Assembly (NCBI GenBank): GCA_037953625.1 | Contig: CM075649.1 | Coordinates: 99,081,290 to 99,145,289 of the forward strand | DNA: 64,000 nucleotides | Reading direction: 5' to 3' | Source of the DNA: Crotalaria pallida | Lineage: Eukaryota > Streptophyta > Magnoliopsida > Fabales > Fabaceae | In this document: piece by piece, positions 8,651-21,046 of the stretch | How the letters are laid out: each line of letters begins with the position of its first letter | Position numbering within the stretch: the first letter of the stretch is position 1 | Program-made: the position numbers and the translations under genes | The notes under the pieces: generated by a model | Database searches by the model: none | Told to the model about the DNA's origin: nothing | What the model saw: the letters and a program-made list of their open reading frames with translations, nothing else

Positions 8651-10105
8651 CTGTGGTGGTTGTAAAGGTGAGAATTGCACAAACTAGTAAAGCATAATAC
8701 GAGTCAAGTCACACACATTTAGGAAATAGTCAAATAATACATCATAATCACACCCAATCACCTATTCACTACAAACACAATCGTCTCCAATTATTAGTAC
8801 TCCCTAACTAGTGTCAGTTCCTATTCTAATTCCGTCCACTTAGCACTCAACTCTCACAAGAACTAATACCCTCAACTCTACTTCCACCCCTATTTCCGCT
8901 CATATTCTTCCTGGTTACACTAACTAACTAGTTCCAATACCCCTTTCTAATTTCTCCCTCTCATTCATTACCTTCTCACCTTTCTTCTCCTTTTCCTTTT
9001 TATTTCATTCTTTACTATTTCTTTTTCCTTTTTCTGGATCTTTGTGGTTTCACTATTGTGTCCCATTCCGGGCACGACTTACGGCTCCGCGCGCCCGAAG
9101 GCGGACCCGAGCGGCTCCCCTGCACACTTCCCAAGCGGCTTACGTTATCCTGCACCCGGGAGCATGACTTACGCGTCCTGAATTACCACAAAATCCTTGG
9201 CTATGCGAATTTGCCACTGCGACCCATTGCGGTGCCAGCTTACCGATGCATACGGTCTCGTAGGCCGCACGTCTTACTCAACCCATGCACACGGAGCAGC
9301 TCGAGGCTTACTGCAGGTGTTGCGCAACACGGCTTATTGCACCCCACCGTGTGTCTTCTAGGATCCAAACCGCATACCAATACTCTTTTTCTTTTCCTTT
9401 CTTTTCTTTCCTTTTTATTCTTTTTCTTCTCTCAATTTTAATCCGCCCTCGCCTAACACCGCTCTCTCCTATTCTTATTTTCCTCTTTTCTTCCTCTCAA
9501 CTAACTAATCATTTCCTTTCCTAGAATCACTCACTACTATTTCGAAAAGGTTTCCTATTTCTCTCATTTTCCTCTTTTTCTCTTCTCCCCTACTCATTTC
9601 CTATTTCCCTGCAATCGCTCAATCTCACCTCTAATAACATTTTCTATTTCCCTAAGTTGTTTTCTTAAATTCTCCTTTAAGAGATACCACCTAATCCAAT
9701 TCTCACTCACTCCTATCCTTTTCAATTCAATATTCAAAATCACCACATATATGCACTAATTCAACATTCATTAATAACCATATCAGAACATAGCATACAT
9801 TTATAATTAATAAATCAATTTACACAATCAAACATACACATGCCTCATTCATGTTCTCAACAAGTCACACATAGCTCATATCATTAATTACCACTTAGCA
9901 TGTTATCACATGGTTTTCATAACATGAAACATATTTTATAGACATACATACATCAAGTTGTCAATTAGCACATATAAATAGGCAAATCATAATATAAATC
10001 ATAAATAACAATTCCTAATAACAACTACACACAAGTCAATTAATCTTGAGCACGACTACAGAATACTAGTGTCTCACCCACCGAGACGGCAATAAAACCC
10101 CTTAC
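8651..10105 (-). other. Putative intron inside the LTR of X
   Basis: Minus-strand donor TTTAAG/GTAAGG (from 10105) and acceptor CTCACCTTTACAACCACCACAG/GT (to 8651). The CTCACC-pyrimidine-AG/GT context is shared with the other gypsy LTRs here. The size would be 1455 bases. Confidence 0.4.
9061..9360 (-). repeat. GC-rich hairpin and CTTAC-motif region in the LTR of X
   Basis: An island of high GC in AT-rich surroundings. It contains inverted repeats CACTGC/GCGGTG (9215-9234), GTGTTGCGCAACAC (9317-9330), TCCGC/GCGGA (9086-9105) and ACCG/CGGT (9241-9255). The motif GNCTTAC recurs (near 9077, 9138, 9167, 9238, 9271, 9305), which in the LTR sense reads GTAAGNC. Confidence 0.6.
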
Positions 10106-10880
10106 CTTAAATATAGTCAGGAAAGAGAAAACCTTAATTGGGACTTGCAAACCCTAAGTAGGAGGGGTGTCGAACAAGCTTAATGACCACAATCACTACT
10201 CCGAGGGATGCTGGAATTCGTCAAGATTTGGAATGAAATGGGTTGATGAACTCCCCTTTCTCTCTCTTGTGTTGGCCGAAATCCTCAAGGGCCAAAGGAG
10301 TCCATGATTTTGTCTTGGATTACCAAGGACAGTAATAATGAGTAAAAGTAAAACTAATACTAAAATCAAGAGGAAAATGAGAGGAAAATCTTGGTTATTG
10401 CTTACCCACACTTTCAAATATGATGGAAGAATCCCAATGGAAAGCAAGGGAGCATAGATGATGATGATTCCTCTTGAAGGAAAGAAGGGAAAGGAAACCT
10501 TGATGATTATGGAGGTTGAAGCTTGAAGCTTGAAGCTCACACCATGGAAGCCATGGAAAGCATGAGGATGAAGATGATGATGGTGAAGCTTGAGGTGGTG
10601 ATGGTGGTACTAATTGGAAGAGGGAAAGAGAGAGTGAGAGATGCCTTGGAGCTTGGAAGCTTGATTCTTAAGCATTAATGGTGATAGTGGAAAGAGGGAG
10701 GGTTGGGAGGTGGAACCCTAGCCTCTTGAATGAGAACAAGAAGATGGAGAATGGGGGAGAGAGTGAGGGGTTCGAGTATGAGAGGGGAAGGGGTTTTTGG
10801 GGCTTTAAAATGGGTTTGGGGGTGGGGAAATACCGAAAATGTCCCCAAAAACACGAATTTAGTGTTGCGGGTCGCAGACA

Positions 10881-10975
10881 TTTCGCTTAAGCGAAATCTG
10901 GTCGCTTAAGCGAACTTAATAGGCGTTGATACTGGAGCAGTTTCGCTTAAGCCAAAAATTTTCGCTTAAGCCAAA
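10881..10975. repeat. TTCGCTTAAGCGAA palindromes in the LTR of X
   Basis: TTTCGCTTAAGCGAAA (10881-10896), TCGCTTAAGCGA (10902-10913), then two decayed copies TTTCGCTTAAGCC and TTCGCTTAAGCC to 10975. The cluster sits 400-500 bases from the LTR start. Confidence 0.9.
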
Positions 10976-11386
10976 TGTACAGGTATTGCTACTTCATTTT
11001 TTTCTAATTTTCAACTATTTTCTCCCCAACTTCAAATAGCCATAACTTCTTCGTTCACCGTCGGATCATGCTCAAATTTGACGAGCAACTTCCAAAAAAT
11101 CATACCTTCATATCCAACGGTGAGAATTGTGTTTTGAGTCTTAAATATTTTATTTTGATTTCCTACCCTATGTTATGTTTTAGTACCGAATTATCTATTT
11201 TTCTAGCCTGTTCCTAACTTCAATTTCATGCTCCTTTCTTTTCTAACCTTATTATTATTATTGTTATCCTTTCCTAATGTTAAAATACTTCTTTTAAATA
11301 ACTATTTTTAGTTTATTATCATTATTTCCTTTATTCTAACTATTATTTACTTATTCGTCTTTGGGTTTAAAATTTGGGATGTTACA

Positions 11387-12124
11387 CAATCCCTCTCTTA
11401 AGTCTTAGATCACATACTCAATTAGTTCATATATTTTTATATCATATTAATTGAGTGTGTTTTTGGAGCCATTGTTATTCCTATTATTGCTGCCATTAAA
11501 GCTTGGATAAGGAGCTCTTAAAGGTTTCAAGAGGTTCTATTGCAAAAGGGAGAAGGTGTTCTTGAAGGTTTCAAGAAGCTCCCTTTGCGGAAGATTGAAG
11601 AGGTTCTTCAACAGTGAATCAATTGAAATTCGGGTAGATTTCAAGAGTTTGGTACGCTCTTGAAATTGTTAGGATTAGATTGAGTGAGGTTCACTAATTA
11701 ATCCTGTTTGTATCCAATTTAATTGATTGTTAGTAAAGGCTCCCTAAGGTTTAGGGAGGACTGGATGTAGCTCTCAAGGTTTGAGAGTGAACTAGTATAA
11801 AATTCCTCGTGTCTATCTCTTTATTGTTTTCCTTTATTCTGTTTTTGTTGCATCTCTGAACCCTAGGATAGTTATCTTGATTTTTGGCCTTGCTGTGTTC
11901 CTGCTGCAAATCTGTGATCTATATGAAATTGTTCGTACTACTCGATTAGTTAGAGCACTAATCGAGTAGTTCAAGTATTTTTGCATTGAAACTTAATTGT
12001 GTTTAAAAACAGGAAGCGTGTTTATTGCTTATAACAATTAAATCCGAAAAATTAATATTTTTGCTTCCATTTACTATTCACCCCCCCTCTGGTAAATTGC
12101 TAGGCCGCTTGTTGGTTTCCAACA
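11387..12124 (+). repeat. First LTR of the tandem Sirevirus (5' end cut off by X)
   Basis: Matches the middle LTR from its base 14862 onward and ends TTGGTTTCCAACA at 12124. It contains an ACTCGATTAGT / ACTAATCGAGTAGT pair at 11936-11970. Confidence 0.9.
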
Positions 12125-12126
12125 AG

Positions 12127-12138
12127 TGGTATCAGAGC
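12127..12138 (+). promoter_or_regulatory. Primer-binding site, first Sirevirus unit
   Basis: TGGTATCAGAGC two bases after the LTR end, complementary to initiator tRNA-Met. The second unit has the same site at 15601-15612. Confidence 0.9.
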
Positions 12139-12191
12139 TCGGTTGAAAGACCAAGTGTAAAAACTTTTTCGAAAAGATCCTAAAGGAAACC

Positions 12192-13923
12192 ATGGGCTCT
12201 AACAATTCATTTGGAGGTGAAGGCTATTCAATAAACCGTTCTCCACTGTTTAATGGTGAAGGATATGCTTATTGGAAAGCTAGAATAAATTTTTTTATTG
12301 AAGCAATTGATATTGATATTGGGGATGCAATTGAAAATGGTCCCTATGTACCTAAAAAAGAAAATAAATGAGGAAGTTGTAGAAATTCCAAGGGCAAGTT
12401 GGATGGATGATGATAAAAAGAAAGTTTCTTATGATTTAAAAGCTAAAAACATCATCACATCCGCCTTGTCAAATGATGAATTCTTTAGAGTATCCCAATT
12501 TAAAAATGCTAAACAAATGTGGGATATCCTTCAACTTACTCATGAAGATACAAGTGAAGTTAGACGTGCTAGATTAAATGCTTTAATGCACAGATATGAA
12601 AAATTTCATTTGCTTCCTAACGAATCCATTAGTGATGTGCAAAAACGTTTTACACATATCATTAACCATTTGATTTCTCTTGGTAAAACCTTTATGAATA
12701 CTGAAATTATTAACAAAGTATTGAGATGTCTGAGTAGGGAATGTCAACCAAAGGTTACAGCCATCATGGAGTCTAAGGATTTGGACAACATGGACTTAGC
12801 AACACTTTTTGGAAAGCTTCAAGAGAATGAAATGGAGTTTGGACGTCTAACTTTGCATGAGGAGTCAGTTAAGAAAAAGAAGGGAATCGCACTAAAGACC
12901 ATCTCAAAATCAACTAAGGTATGCGATGATTCCTCTAGCTTTAGTAATGACTCCGAATCTAGTATAGATGATGAAACTTTTCAAAAACTAGGCAAGAGGT
13001 TCGGTAAATGTTTTAAAAATAAAAATAAATTAAATAGAATAAAGGAACCTAAGGAATCTTACCATAGAAGTAAATATTATAATGATAATTTAAAATGTCA
13101 TGAATGCGGTAAGAAAGGACACATAAGACCTCATTGTCCGGATTATATTAAGAAAAATAAAAAGAAAAAGAAAAAGGGCAAAAGAGCTTATATTGTGTGG
13201 GATGCACCGGATGAAAATGAAGAGACAAGCTCAATCACATCAAGTGATAAGGAAGAAGCCAATCTTTGCTTGGTGAGTAGATTTGATGAAGGCGCATCAT
13301 CAAGTTTCACTTCAAGTAAGCAAGGAATCGAGGTAAATTCCTATTCCGAATCTGAGTCTCTTGATTATGAAGAATTATATAGTGCTTATGTTGAAATGCA
13401 TAATGAATTCAAGAAACTTGCTAAATTAAATGATAAAAGAAAAAGAGCTATTTTGAAATATAAAAAACAAGTCTTGAATTTAGAAAATTGCATTGATGAG
13501 CTCAATAGTAAAAATGAAGCACTACAACAAAGTATTGATTCCTTGAAAATTCAAGAAATCTCTCCTTGTGAAAGTTGCAAAAGTCATGAACATGAAGTTA
13601 CATATTTGAAAAACACTATTGCAACTTTATCAAGAAGTGATCAAAGATTAAATCAACTTCTTGAAAATCAAAGGAACAATACAAATAAAACCGGCTTAGG
13701 ATACATGAATGTCAAGAAAAAGAATTTTAGAAAAGTTGGTTCATTTTCAAATGTTAATTATTCTAAAAAGCCAACTTGCTTTTATTGTGGCATTCATGGA
13801 CACACCTCAAATATTTGTGGACTTAAATATCATGGTGTGCCTAACGGTTCTTAAGTTTGGATTGTGAAAGGTGAAAATATTGATAAGCCCAAAACAATTT
13901 GGGTACCCTCAAGAAAAACTTAA
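12192..13923 (+). pseudogene. Sirevirus gag, first copy
   Basis: Starts ATGGGCTCTAAC with the Sirevirus gag N-terminus (LFNGEGYAYWKARI). A one-base shift near 12360 moves the reading from the ATG frame (stop at 12369) to the frame of 12298-13854. The body has the copia gag region, two CCHC knuckles (CHECGKKGHIRPHC and CFYCGIHGHTSNIC), a Lys-rich run and a coiled-coil stretch. A TAA at 13852-13854 ends it early; matching sequence continues to 13923. Gag would form the particle shell and bind element RNA. The shift is shared with the second copy. Confidence 0.9.
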
Positions 13924-14262
13924 CTTTTTATAGTAATTTTGAAGGGCTATGTGCTAAAATGTTTTTTTTAATTTAATTGCCTCTTCGTAAGTATAGTTGT
14001 TTTAGGGGGAGAAAAGTTTTTTTTATCGGGCTATAAATCAACACGTGCTATCATTGCTCATATTCCAACAAGTGTTATTATGTTCTTCCTATGGCATATT
14101 GCTCTTAATTTAGGCTCCTTTTTGATCATGCCAAAAGGGGGAGAAATGGTGTTGTTGTTTATGTTTTGCAGGTTTTTGATGTTGCATAAAGTCAGGGGGA
14201 GTTTATGCAAAACAACAAGGATTATATTATCAAGGATTTGTCATCATAAAAAAGGGGGAGCT
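13924..14262 (+). other. 3' region of the first Sirevirus unit with polypurine tracts
   Basis: AAAAGGGGGAG near 14133, TCAGGGGGAG near 14192 and the LTR-proximal AAAAAAGGGGGAG at 14248-14260. There is no coding sequence where pol should be. Confidence 0.8.
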
Positions 14263-15598
14263 TCTAGAATCAAAAAGGTTTTAATGAAAAAATAGATCAA
14301 CAAGTTGTTTTGATGAAGTCAATTGCCTTGAAGTTGAATCAACAAGCAACATCAACCAAAAGTCTACTCATTCTCTTGTAATTCATTGTATTCATTCATT
14401 TATTGTTCATGAGTGTGGGTGGTAGATTTAGGTATTTAGCTCTATTTAATATGGTATATTATGTATGCAAATTAGTTGAGTAAAATACCTGAAAAATACT
14501 AGAAAGGGATTGGTAAAAATCAAAGGTTAAATCATAACAAAATTGAAAAACCAATTTTCAGTATTTAACAGTAACTACTCGATTAGTGCATGAACTAATC
14601 GAGTAGTCAGCTGAAAAATAAAAATTTATTTTATTTTGGAAGCTCTGACTAATCGAGTAGTGCTTCAACTACTCGATTAGTACGAGTCTGCATCATCGTC
14701 CAGTCTGATCCAAATATAACTGTTGGAGAGGCAATCAAGCCTAAAATCTGATTTGCTGCACTCCTCCCTAATTTTTAGGGGTTCTTGGAGCCTATAACTT
14801 GTTGCCTCTTCCAACTCTCACGGAGACAAGCTGATACAAGAAAAACTTGTTTTACTCGTTTCAATCCCTCTCTTATGTCTTAGATCACATACTCAATTAG
14901 TTCTCATATTTTTATATCATATTAATTGAGTGTGTTTTTGGAGCCATTGTTATTCCTATTATTGTTGCCATTAAAGCTTGGATAAGGATCTCTTGAAGGT
15001 TTCAAGAGGTTCTATTGCTAAAGGGAGAAGGTGTTCTTGAAGGTTTCAAGAAGCTCCCTTTGCGGAAGATTGAAGAGGTTCTTCAATAGTGAATCAATTG
15101 AAATTGGGGTAGATTTCAAGAGTTTGGTACGCTCTTGAAATTGTTAGGATTAGATTGAGTGAGGTTTGCTAATTAATCCTGTTTGTATCCAATTTAATTG
15201 ATTATTAGTAAAGGGTCCCTAAGGTTTAGGGAGGACTGGATGTAGCTCTCAAGGTTTGAGAGTGAACTAGTATAAAATTCCTCGTGTCTATCTCTTTATT
15301 GTTTTCCTTTATTCTATCTTTGTTGCATCTCTGAACCCTAGGATAGTTATCTTGATTTTTGGCCTTGCTGTGTTCCTGCTGCAAATCTGTGATCTATCTG
15401 AAATTGCTCGTACTACTCGATTAGTTGGAGCACTAATCGAGTAGTTCAAGTATTTTTGCACAAAAACTTAATTTTGTTTTAAAAAGGAAGCGTGTTTATT
15501 CCTAATATCAATTAAATCCCAAAAATTAATATTTTTGCTTCCATTTACTATTCACCCCCCCTCTAGTAAATTGTTAGACCGCTTGTTGGTTTCCAACA
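14263..15598 (+). repeat. Middle LTR shared by the two Sirevirus units
   Basis: 1336 bp. Starts TCTAGAATC, where the third LTR has TGTAGAATC, so the conserved TG is mutated; ends CCAACA. Palindromes ACTCGATTAGT/ACTAATCGAGTAGT at 14574-14683 and 15411-15446. Confidence 0.9.
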
Positions 15599-15665
15599 AG
15601 TGGTATCAGAGCTCGGTCGAAAGATCAAGTGTAAAAACTTTTTCGAAAAGATCCTAAAGGAAACC

Positions 15666-17400
15666 ATGGGCTCTAACATTTCATTTGGAGGTGAAGGCTA
15701 TTCAATAAACCGTTCTCCACTATTTAATGGTGAAGGATATGCTTATTGGAAAGCTAGAATAAAATTTTTTATTGAAGCAATTGATATTGATATTTGGGAT
15801 GCAATTGAAAATGGTCCCTATGTACCTAAAAAAGAAAATAAATGGGGAAGTTGTAGAAATTCCAAGGGCAAGTTGGATGGATGATGATAAAAAGAAAGTT
15901 TCTTATGATTTAAAAGCTAAAAACATCATCATCATCACATTCGCCTTGTCAAATGATGAATTCTTTAGAGTATCCCAATGTAAAAATGGTAAACAAATGT
16001 GGGATATCCTTCAACTTACTCATGAAGGTACAAGTGAAGTTAGACGTGCTGGATTAAATGCTTTAATGCACAGACATAAATTATTTTGTATGCTTCCTAA
16101 CGAATCCATTAGTGATGTGCAAAAACGTTTTACACATATCATTAATCATTTGATTTCTCTTTGTAAAACCTTTATGAATGCTGAAATTATTAACAAAGTG
16201 TTGAGATTTCTGAGTAGGGAATGGCAACCAATGGTTACAGCCATCATGGAGTCTAAGGATTTTGACAACGGACTTAGTAACACTTTTTGGAAAGCTTCAA
16301 GAGCATGAAATGGAGTTAGGACGTCTAACTTTGCATGAGGAGTCGGATAAGAAAAAGAAGGGAATCACACTAAAGACCATCACAAAATAAACTAAGGTAT
16401 GCGATGATTCCTCTAGCTCTAGTAATGACTCCGAATCTAGTATAGATGATGAAACTTTTCAAAAACTAAGCAAGAGGTTCAGTAAATGTTTTAAAAATAA
16501 AAATGAATTAAATAGAATAAAGGAACCTAAGGAATCTTACCATAGAAGTAAATATTCTAATGGTAATTTAAAATGTCATGAATGCGGTAAGAAAGGACAC
16601 ATACGACCTCATTGTCCGGATTATATTAAGAAAAATAAAAAGAAAAAGAAAAAGGGCAAAAGAGCTTATATTGTGTGGGATGCACCGGATGAAAATGAAG
16701 AGACAAGCTCAAGAACATCAAGTGATAAGGAAGAAGCCAATCTTTGCTTGGTGAGTAGATTTGATGAAGGCGCATCATCAAGTTTCACTTCAAGTAAGCA
16801 AGGAATCAAGGTAAATTCCGATTCCAAGTCTGAGTCTCTTGATTATGAAGAATTATATAGTGCTTATGTTGATATGCATAATGAATTCAAGAAACTTGCT
16901 AAATTAAATGATAAAAGAAAAAGAGATATTTTTAAATATAAAAAGCAAGTCTTGAATTTAGAAAAATTCCTTGATGAGCTCAATAGTAAAAATGAAGCAC
17001 TACAACAAAGTATTGATTCTTTGAAAATTCAAGAAATCTCTCCTTGTGAAAGTTGCAAAAGTCATGAACATGAAGTTACATATTTGAAAAACACTATTGC
17101 AACTTTATCAAGAAGTGATCAAAGATTAAATCAACTTCTTGAAAATCAAAGGAACAATACAAATAAAACCGGCTTAGGATACATGAATGTCAAGAAAAAG
17201 AATTTTAGAAAAGTTGTTCATTTTCAAATGTTAATTATTCTAAAAAGCCAACTTGCTTTTAATGTGGCATTCATGGACACACCTCAAATATTTGTGGATT
17301 TAAATCTCATGGTGTGCCTAACGGTTCTTATGTTTGGATTGTGAAAGGTGAAAATCCCGATAAGCCCAAAACAATTTGGGTACCCTCAAGCAAAACTTAA
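15666..17400 (+). pseudogene. Sirevirus gag, second copy
   Basis: ATG at 15666 with the same N-terminus as copy one and the same frame break near 15835. Further breaks follow: loss of frame around 16270, a stop near 16387 (ACAAAATAA), and a shift near 17217 that spoils the second zinc knuckle. The natural gag end (WVPS..KT, stop 17398-17400) is preserved here. Clearly non-functional, but highly similar to copy one. Confidence 0.9.
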
Positions 17401-17742
17401 CTTTTTCAAGTACTTTTGAAGGGCTATGTGCTAAAATGTTTTTTTTTTAATTTAATTGCCTCTTCGTAAGTATACTTGTTTTAGGGGGAGAAAAGTTTTT
17501 TTTTATCGGGCTATAAATCAACACGTGCTATCATCGCTCATAATCCAACAAGTGTTATTATGTTCTTCCTATGGCATATTGCTCTTAATTTAGGCTCCTT
17601 TTTTATCATGCCAAAAGGGGGAGAAATGGTGTTGTTGTTTATGTTTTGCAGGTTTTTGATGTTGCATAAAGTCAGGGGGAGTTTATGCAAAACAACAAGG
17701 ATTACATTATCAAGGATTTGTCATCATCAAAAAGGGGGAGCT
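17401..17742 (+). other. 3' region of the second Sirevirus unit with polypurine tracts
   Basis: Same layout as the first unit, with AAAAGGGGGAG near 17613 and the LTR-proximal AAAAAGGGGGAG near 17729-17740. No pol. Confidence 0.8.
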
Positions 17743-19079
17743 TGTAGAATCTAAAAGGTTTTAATGAAGAAAAATAAATCAACAAGTTGTTTTGATGAAG
17801 TCAATTGACTTGAAGTTGAATCAACAAGCAACATCAACCAAAAGTCTACTCATTCTCTTGTAATTCATTGTATTCATTCATTTATCGTTCATGAGTGTGG
17901 GTGGTAGATTTAGGTATTTAGCTCTATTTAATATGGTATATTATGTATGCAAATTAGTTGAGTAAAATACCTGAAAAAGACTAGAAAGGGATTGGTAAAA
18001 ATCAAAGGTTAAATCATAACAAAATTGAAAAACCAATTTTCAGTATTTAACAGTAACTACTCGATTAGTGCATTAACTAATCGAGTAGTCAGCTGAAAAA
18101 GAAAAATTTATTTTATTTTGGAAGCTCTGACTAATCGAGTAGTGCTTCAACTACTCGATTAGTACGAGTCTGCATCATCATCCAGTCTGATCCAAATATG
18201 ACTGTTGGAGAGGCAATCAAGCCTAAAATCTGATTTGCTGCGCTCCTCCCTAATTTTTAGGGGTTCTTGGAGCCTATAACTTGTTGCATCTTCCAAATCT
18301 CAAGGAGACAAGCTGATACAAGAAAAACTTGTTTTACTCATTTAAATCCCTCTCTTAAGTCTTAGATCACATACTCAATTAGTTCTCATATTTTTATATC
18401 ATATTAATCGAGTGTGTTTTTGGAGCCATTGTTATTCCTATTATTGCTTCCATTAAAGCTTGGATAAGGAGCTCTTGAAGGTTTAAGAGGTTCTATTGCT
18501 AAAGGGAGAAGGTGTTCTTGAAGGTTTCAAGAAGCTCCCTTTGCGGAAGATTGAAGAGGTTCTTCAACAGTGAATCAATTGAAATTGGGGTAGATTTCAA
18601 GAGTTTGGTATGCTCTTGAAAGGGTTAGGATTAGATTGAGTGAGGTTCACTAAAAAATCATGTTTGTATCCAATTTAATTGATTGTTAGTAAAGGCTCCC
18701 GATGGTTTAGGGAGGACTAGATGTAGCTCTCAAGGTTTGAGAGTGAACTAGTATAAAATTCCTCGTGTCTATCTCTTTATTGCTTTCCTTTATTCTGTCT
18801 TTGTTGCATCTCTGAACCCTAGGATAGTTATCTTGATTTTTGGCCTTGCTGTGTTCCTGTTACAAATCTGTGATCTATGTGAAATTGCTCGTACTACTCG
18901 AGTAGTTGTAGCACTAATCGAGTAGTTCAAGTATTTTTGCACAGAAACTTAATTTTATTTAAAAACAGGAAGCATGTTTACTGCTAATATCAATTAAATC
19001 CAAAAAATTAATATAGTTTCTTCCATTTACTATTCACCCCCCTCTAGTAAATTGTTAGGCCGCTTGTTGGTTTCCAACA
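17743..19079 (+). repeat. Third (3') LTR of the tandem Sirevirus
   Basis: 1337 bp, TGTAGAATC...CCAACA. Palindromes at 18055-18164 and 18893-18927, one of which has changed to ACTCGAGTAGT. The flank CAAGG (19080-19084) is the candidate target duplication; its partner is not in the window. Confidence 0.9.
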
Positions 19080-19763
19080 CAAGGAACAATCGGAGGCTTT
19101 GATGAGGCAAATGGAAAACTTAGTGGAGAAGATGAAAGTGAAGTCAAGGAAGTTATAGGCTGACCAAGTAGAGATTGAATAGAAGGAAGAGGAGGAACTC
19201 AAAATTGATTCTGGTATCATCCCTTATAATGTTTGAGAGAAACTGTATGGGATAAATTTGACATCTCTATGCTTAGAAATGCTGGGAGTAAGCTTACCTA
19301 CTTTCAACCAGAAATGAAAGAGGACATAACAGTGGGGAAACTTGAGATGAAAGATGTTGAGAAAGAGAAGAGTATTGGGGGACTGCAGTGGTTTGCTTTA
19401 TGCTGGGAGCAAATCCACCATATCAAGTGATTGATGGATTCCTTTGAAGAATATGGGGAAAATTAGGGTTGGACAAAGTACTAATGGACAATGATGGTAC
19501 AATTATTGCTTGATTCAACACAATTGAAGCCAAGAATGAGGTCCTTGACATAGGGATTTTCCACATTGATAATAAACCTGTGATGATTTCTCCATGGTCA
19601 GGGAAAAGGGTTGGAAGAGGTAAAGTGCAAAATGTTCCAATATGGATCTAGTTTCCGGATCTGGATGTTAAAATTATGGGGGGATGAATCGCTAAGCAAA
19701 ATTGCAAGCTTAGTTGGACAACCTATCATGGCTGATAAGATGACACAAGCCAGAGAAAGAATT
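19080..19763 (+). pseudogene. LINE ORF1, 5' part
   Basis: Broken reading with LRNAGSKLTYFQPEM, VIDGF, RIWGKL, GIFHIDNKPVMI, LSKIASLVGQPIMADKMTQ, which is the DUF4283-type nucleic-acid-binding region of plant LINE ORF1 proteins. Several frameshifts and stops. It is continued at 22268 beyond the inserted LTR. Confidence 0.85.
19759..19763. repeat. Target-site duplication GAATT (left)
   Basis: GAATT directly before the solo LTR is repeated directly after it at 22263-22267. Confidence 0.95.
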
Positions 19764-20038
19764 TGTAACACCCTGATTTTTTCTTAAAATAAAAATATAC
19801 GGAAATAAAAGTTTTGGAAAAATAATCGAGAACTCTGAAGGTAGTCTCATTAAATAAATTACATAATCAAAGTTTGAAACACAACGGATAACTTTAAAAG
19901 TTACATTTTTACAATTTAAGTTAGTACAAAAATGTGGGGCATTCAATTACAATATAGAACACATGTACATAAATCAGTTTCCTTTCTTTCGACTTGTTCT
20001 GCTGCACACTCTGGTCTCCAAGCATCTTGAATATGTAC

Positions 20039-20661
20039 CTAAATTGTTATCCACTAAGGGTGAGATCTTTCACAACACAGTGGATTAAAAGGACAGTATG
20101 CAATTCATAATAAAGACATAAGAATAATAATTAAATTAAAGATAGAGGCAACACAATGCAAGCACATATACAATTCCCTTTATCAATCGTTCATTTTTAG
20201 CCATTTACACTATTCATTCTCTTTATTCCTTTAAACTATATATATATATATATATATATTCCCATTCGTTTATATTCCATTTTCAATTTCACACTTTACC
20301 AATTAAAACACTAAAACACAATCATAAACATTTAACACTTAGGTGGTTCATTAATTAATTCACAATCAATAACAAACAACAGTTCAGCAGATATCCAGCA
20401 ACCAGTCGACATACTCAGGTATGTCTCAGAGTGCAGTAAAATAAGTCAGCTCCCTAGGGTTCTTCACTTCCTACTTTACGATTTATAAAGAAATAATTTA
20501 ATATAAACATTTATAAAAATATCAAAGTTAATTAAAAATTACAAGAACAACTCTAATCTAACACTAATTGCTACCCACACTCTAATTTAATTGTTAAACT
20601 CAAATCCTATTATAAACTCTAACTATCCCTAACCCAAAGTGTGGAAAGAGTCCCCCCTTAC
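20039..20661 (-). other. Putative intron inside the solo LTR at 19.8-22.3 kb
   Basis: Minus-strand donor CAACCG/GTAAGG and acceptor CTCACCC...AACAATTTAG/GTACA, in the order seen in the other gypsy LTRs. Only 623 bases. Confidence 0.35.
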
Positions 20662-21046
20662 CGGTTGAAGAGTAGAGGAGAAGGAGAGAGAAAGAGAGCT
20701 CCACCAAGCCTTGGGTCAAGCTCCTAAGCTCCTAGTTTCTTGCTCCATGATTGATTCCTAGCTCCCTTTGAGGATTGCCCAACTCCATGAGAAAGATTGA
20801 GGGAGTTAGGGTTTAGAAAAGGAAATTGGGGATTTGAGAGAAAGAGAGGAAATTGGTGTTTTGGTTGATGGAGAATGATAGGGAGTTGATGGGGAATGAT
20901 TATAGGGTGTTAATTTGGTTTGATTTGGTGTTAGAATGAAGATTGAGAAGGAAAGGGGAAGAGGAAGAAGAAGCCTTCGAAGAAGAGGAAAAGAAACAAT
21001 GGAAATCAACACTTGAAAACCGTGTTTTATTTCTGATTTTACAGTG

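Larger units (their letters stand above)
8139..11386 (-). repeat. 5' LTR of gypsy element X (Tekay/chromovirus-like)
   Basis: 3248 bp. On the minus strand it begins TGTAACATCCC (11386) and ends AGGGTGTTACA (8139), followed by a primer site. It is inserted in the first LTR of the tandem Sirevirus: the flank from 11387 (CAATCCCTCTCTTA) matches the middle Sirevirus LTR at 14862. It holds TTCGCTTAAGCGAA palindromes, a GC-rich hairpin region near 9.1-9.35 kb and pyrimidine-rich low-complexity DNA around 8.9-9.7 kb. No ORF inside it looks genuine. Confidence 0.85.
11387..19079 (+). mobile_element. Tandem gag-only Sirevirus (LTR-gag-LTR-gag-LTR)
   Basis: Two nearly identical units share the middle LTR. 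Each unit has a TGGTATCAGAGC primer site, a gag pseudogene, a short 3' region with several polypurine tracts, and no protease, integrase or RT, so it is non-autonomous. The first LTR lacks its first ~600 bases because gypsy X is inserted there. It lies in LINE sequence that starts at 19080. The tandem form fits unequal recombination between LTRs of two copies. Confidence 0.9.

Noticed and set aside
9058..9441. 127-codon plus-strand ORF in the LTR of X
   Set aside because: It covers a GC-rich hairpin patch and a pyrimidine run, runs against the element sense, and has no recognisable domain; low-complexity end (LFLFLSFLSFLFFFFSQF).
20220..20262. TA-rich runs here and at 7078-7110 and 41785-41807
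   Set aside because: Simple microsatellites; no sign of function beyond low complexity.
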